A DNA stretch of 7,899 nt from JBDREF01 sp043820045 (GTDB lineage: Bacteria > Planctomycetota > Phycisphaerae > Sedimentisphaerales > Anaerobacaceae), in contig JBDREF010000129.1 in assembly GCA_043820045.1 (NCBI GenBank), forward strand, positions 1 to 7,899, read 5' to 3'. The translations under genes were made by a program, and so were the position numbers. The notes beneath the pieces were generated by a model. That model was given only the letters and a program-made list of their open reading frames with translations. It did not search any database and was not told the DNA's origin. Positions 6,069-7,899 of this stretch are shown here, piece after piece; positions within the stretch are counted from its first letter, which is position 1; each line of letters starts with the position of its first letter.

Positions 6069-7036
6069 AATTCTTTGCCGAAGCGGACACTCCTGATATC
6101 TTCCTCCAGTCCGGTCGGGACGGCCAGTTGCCCGTACAGCTCAGGCCGGCGCGTCTTTATCCACCTCACGCCCGTGCAGTTTTCGCGCAATGCAGCCTTC
6201 AGGTCGGCGACGATCATCTCGTTATCAGCCTTCCACGTTTCGGCGATGATTCGGCCGTACGGGTCCAGTATCATCGCATTGCCAGTTCTTACCTCATCGC
6301 CGTCGATTCCGACGCCGTTGCTGAATATCAGGAACAGGCCGTTGTCATGCGCGCGGGCGGGAAGCCACGTCAGAAGCCACTGCCGTCCCTTCGGACCTTT
6401 GAATTCAGCCTCGATCGCCTGCGGGTCCGCCTTGCGATTGTCCCAAAGCGACCTTTCGACCAGGCCCATGCAGCAGGGACTCGGCGATTTGCAGCCGCCG
6501 GTCTGGTGCGGCGCCAGCAGAATCTCAGCACCTTTCAATGCGACCATGCGGACATTCTCCCCGAGATTGTTATCATAGCAGGTCAGCACCGCGATGCGGC
6601 AGTCGTGGGGAGTATCGAACACCGTGTATTCGCCGCCGCACGAGAGGTGCTCGCTGATGAAACAGTGAATCTTCCTGTGCCGTTGAAACTGGCCGTCGGG
6701 CATTGCAACAACGTACGTATTGTACATTTTCCCATCGTCGGCTGTCTCGACAAGCCCCGCGCCGACGGTCATATTGTATTCTTTCGCCAGGGTCATCAAA
6801 GCCTGTGACGAAGGCCCGTCGGGGACCGGCTCAGCCAAAGCGGCCAATTGCTCACGTGTGAGCTTCCGCAGGAACCAATAACCGGTAATGCAGCATTCCG
6901 GGAACACGATTAACTCAACCCCGGCGCGCCGGGACTGGGCGGCCTGCCGGACAAAATCTGCGATACGGACCAGATTCGCCGCCTTGTCGCCGGCAGCGTG
7001 CTCGAACTGAACAGATGCAACACGAATGTTTCTCAT
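6065..7036 (-). CDS. Carbon-nitrogen hydrolase (nitrilase superfamily)
   Basis: This 323-aa protein hydrolyses a non-peptide C-N bond (amide, carbamoyl or nitrile). The Glu-Lys-Cys triad is visible: E47 in VFPECC, K122 in RHRKIH, C153 in LTCYDNN. A further conserved glutamate, E129, lies just after the lysine. The order VASVQFEHAAGD, triad, then RTGNAMILDPYGRIIAET is standard for the family. A segment at about 178-225 (HQTGGCKSPSPCCMGLVERSLW onward to GPKGRQWLLTWLPARAHDNG) carries three cysteines and is longer than in small amidases of the family. There is no signal peptide, so it is cytoplasmic. ATG 7036 has GTGAGGG about 8 nt upstream. It is the first gene of operon B, with a predicted promoter close by. 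The nucleophile context T-C-Y-D-N-N gives no firm choice among nitrilase, amidase and carbamoylase branches. Confidence 0.92.
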   Translation of the reverse strand: MRNIRVASVQFEHAAGDKAANLVRIADFVRQAAQSRRAGVELIVFPECCITGYWFLRKLTREQLAALAEPVPDGPSSQALMTLAKEYNMTVGAGLVETADDGKMYNTYVVAMPDGQFQRHRKIHCFISEHLSCGGEYTVFDTPHDCRIAVLTCYDNNLGENVRMVALKGAEILLAPHQTGGCKSPSPCCMGLVERSLWDNRKADPQAIEAEFKGPKGRQWLLTWLPARAHDNGLFLIFSNGVGIDGDEVRTGNAMILDPYGRIIAETWKADNEMIVADLKAALRENCTGVRWIKTRRPELYGQLAVPTGLEEDIRSVRFGKEL

Positions 7037-7063
7037 AATCTTACCCTCACCAGGTTCGTTGTT

Positions 7064-7092
7064 ATTCTAACCACAGATGTTCCACCCGTGAA
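7064..7092 (-). promoter_or_regulatory. Predicted promoter of operon B
   Basis: On the minus strand TTCACG (7092-7087) and TAGAAT (7069-7064) are 17 bp apart, matching the sigma-70 consensus at 4/6 and 5/6. Transcription would start near 7057, about 20 nt before ATG 7036. This is a consensus match only. Confidence 0.35.
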
Positions 7093-7116
7093 GCCAAAAA
7101 GTCTTCAAGCCACACC

Positions 7117-7130
7117 GCAATGACAATTGC
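7117..7130. promoter_or_regulatory. Short dyad GCAAT-GACA-ATTGC, possible operator
   Basis: A perfect 5-bp inverted repeat with a 4-nt centre lies about 25 bp upstream of the predicted operon B -35, in the region between divergent genes. A dimeric regulator could bind here, but the arms are short and chance is a fair explanation. Confidence 0.2.
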
Positions 7131-7139
7131 TCCACCCCT

Positions 7140-7157
7140 CCCCCTGGGGGCAGGGGG
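7140..7157. other. All-GC hairpin CCCCCTG-GGGG-CAGGGGG
   Basis: A perfect 7-bp stem with a GGGG loop lies in the space between divergent operon B and the YdeI-like gene. No T-run follows on either strand, so it is not an intrinsic terminator. The rest of the 7037-7297 gap shows no gene; it holds the two predicted promoters and the dyad. Confidence 0.45.
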
Positions 7158-7214
7158 GCCAGGCCTGTGTGCGCTGGTGGTTGACGAATTGCGAATGTTG
7201 CTGCGTTTTTTCAC

Positions 7215-7243
7215 TTGAAAACCATGGCCCTGTGGCGTAGATT
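7215..7243 (+). promoter_or_regulatory. Predicted promoter of the YdeI-like gene
   Basis: TTGAAA (7215-7220) and TAGATT (7238-7243) are separated by 17 bp, matching the sigma-70 consensus at 5/6 and 4/6. The start would be near 7250, giving a leader of about 50-60 nt. This is a consensus match only. Confidence 0.4.
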
Positions 7244-7309
7244 TGCCGCAGCGGTTCGATCCTGTTATTCTTACTCGGCGCAGAGAGACATTCACTCGTG
7301 AGCGATGCG

Positions 7310-7899
7310 ATGAGACAATTATATCTTGCCGATAGAGATCAATGGCGCGGTTGGCTTTCTCAGTACCATGCCAGGGAGACGGGAATATGGCTCGTGTTCT
7401 ATAAGAAAGCACTGTCAGGCGTCCCTTGCGGGAAGACAGGCAAGCCGACGATTTCGTATGAGGCCGCCGTCGAGGAGGCGTTATGTTTCGGATGGATTGA
7501 CAGTATCATCAAAAGAATCGACGAGACGAAGTACGCCCGCAAGTTCACGCCCAGAAAAGACGGCAGCAACTGGTCGGCACTCAATAAGAAGCGGGCCGCC
7601 AAAATGATCAAACAAGGGAAAATGACCGAGGTGGGGCTTGCGAAGATAAAGGCAGCTAAGAAAACAGGCCTTTGGAATCGGGACGGCCGGCCTCAGATAT
7701 CGTCCGACGTCCCGCCTGAACTGGCAAAAGCTTTAGCGCGCAACAAGAAGGCAAAGGAGAACTTCGATAGATTGGCGGCTTCCTACCGCAGGCACTACAT
7801 CGCCTGGATCGCCGTGGCGAAAAGGCCGGAGACAAAGAAGCGAAGAGTAACCGAGGCAATAGCTCTGCTCGAAAAAGGCAGGAAGCTCGGATTGAAGTA
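7310..7899 (+). CDS. YdeI/OmpD-associated family protein (3' end at window edge)
   Basis: There are 196 codons followed by TA at the window edge. Family members are usually about 190-200 aa, so the next base probably completes a TAA or TAG stop. Family landmarks are RQLYLADRDQWRGWL (2-16), GIWLVFYKK (25-33), SYEAAVEEALCFGWIDSII (49-67), FTPRKDGSNWS (79-89) followed by an NKKRAAKMI segment, and a lysine/arginine-rich C-terminus around an AKRPETKKRR motif. Relatives are named for YdeI of enterobacteria, linked to resistance to cationic peptides and to OmpD. The biochemical role is unclear and should not be assumed here. There is no signal peptide, so it is probably cytoplasmic. The start is either ATG 7310 (GTGAG about 7 nt upstream) or in-frame GTG 7298. 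It is transcribed away from operon B with its own predicted promoter. Confidence 0.87.
   Translation, partial: MRQLYLADRDQWRGWLSQYHARETGIWLVFYKKALSGVPCGKTGKPTISYEAAVEEALCFGWIDSIIKRIDETKYARKFTPRKDGSNWSALNKKRAAKMIKQGKMTEVGLAKIKAAKKTGLWNRDGRPQISSDVPPELAKALARNKKAKENFDRLAASYRRHYIAWIAVAKRPETKKRRVTEAIALLEKGRKLGLK

Noticed and set aside
5715..6578. Plus-strand open frame of 287 codons
   Set aside because: It lies opposite the racemase and hydrolase genes, both of which carry intact catalytic residues.
7062..7412. Minus-strand open frame of 116 codons upstream of the hydrolase
   Set aside because: It overlaps the start of the YdeI-like gene on the other strand and spans the GC hairpin. The translation is low-complexity in part and has no recognisable motif.
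1..7899. Defence, phage or biosynthetic gene system
   Set aside because: All eight genes belong to metabolic or exported planctomycete families. No nuclease, transposase, integrase, toxin-antitoxin or modular synthase motifs were found.

Overview
The window looks like a chromosomal segment of a Planctomycetota bacterium, possibly of the Phycisphaerae type. The main reason is a three-gene set (DUF1549/DUF1553, DUF1501, and a protein opening with an I-G-Y-L-Y-P-G-G segment) that is characteristic of this phylum and its relatives. Several other genes, including the nitrilase-superfamily hydrolase and the secreted protein of unknown function, also resemble planctomycete proteins. These assignments come from reading motifs; no database search was run.

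Layout, right to left, since nearly everything is on the minus strand. Operon B runs from 7036 down to 3725: a carbon-nitrogen hydrolase, then an Asp/Glu-racemase-family protein joined to it by an ATGA overlap, then a 57-bp gap holding a REP-like palindrome, then a flavodoxin-like protein with a C-X2-C-X2-C-X7-C cluster, then (4-bp gap) an exported protein of unknown function. A gap of about 290 bp follows, filled largely by a 195-bp AT-rich element with inverted ends. One end of that element supplies the stop codon of the exported-protein gene. Operon A runs from 3432 off the left edge: DUF1549/DUF1553 protein, DUF1501 protein with a Tat-like signal, and the N-terminal 143 residues of an exported protein with a YLYPGG motif. 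At the right end a plus-strand gene of the YdeI/OmpD-associated family diverges from operon B. It is complete except perhaps for the last base of its stop codon.

How the genes work together: all three operon A products carry export signals and probably act together outside the cytoplasm. The module is abundant in planctomycetes but its biochemical role is not settled. In operon B, an amide or nitrile hydrolase coupled to an amino-acid racemase suggests turnover of an amino-acid-derived amide or carbamoyl compound, but the substrate is not readable from sequence. The flavoprotein and the exported protein may simply share the transcript. No RNA genes, CRISPR arrays, transposase genes, prophage genes or defence genes were seen. 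The most unusual items are the MITE-like element overlapping a stop codon, a DUF1549 protein lacking the usual CxxCH motif, and the hydrolase-racemase-flavoprotein-exported protein gene set.
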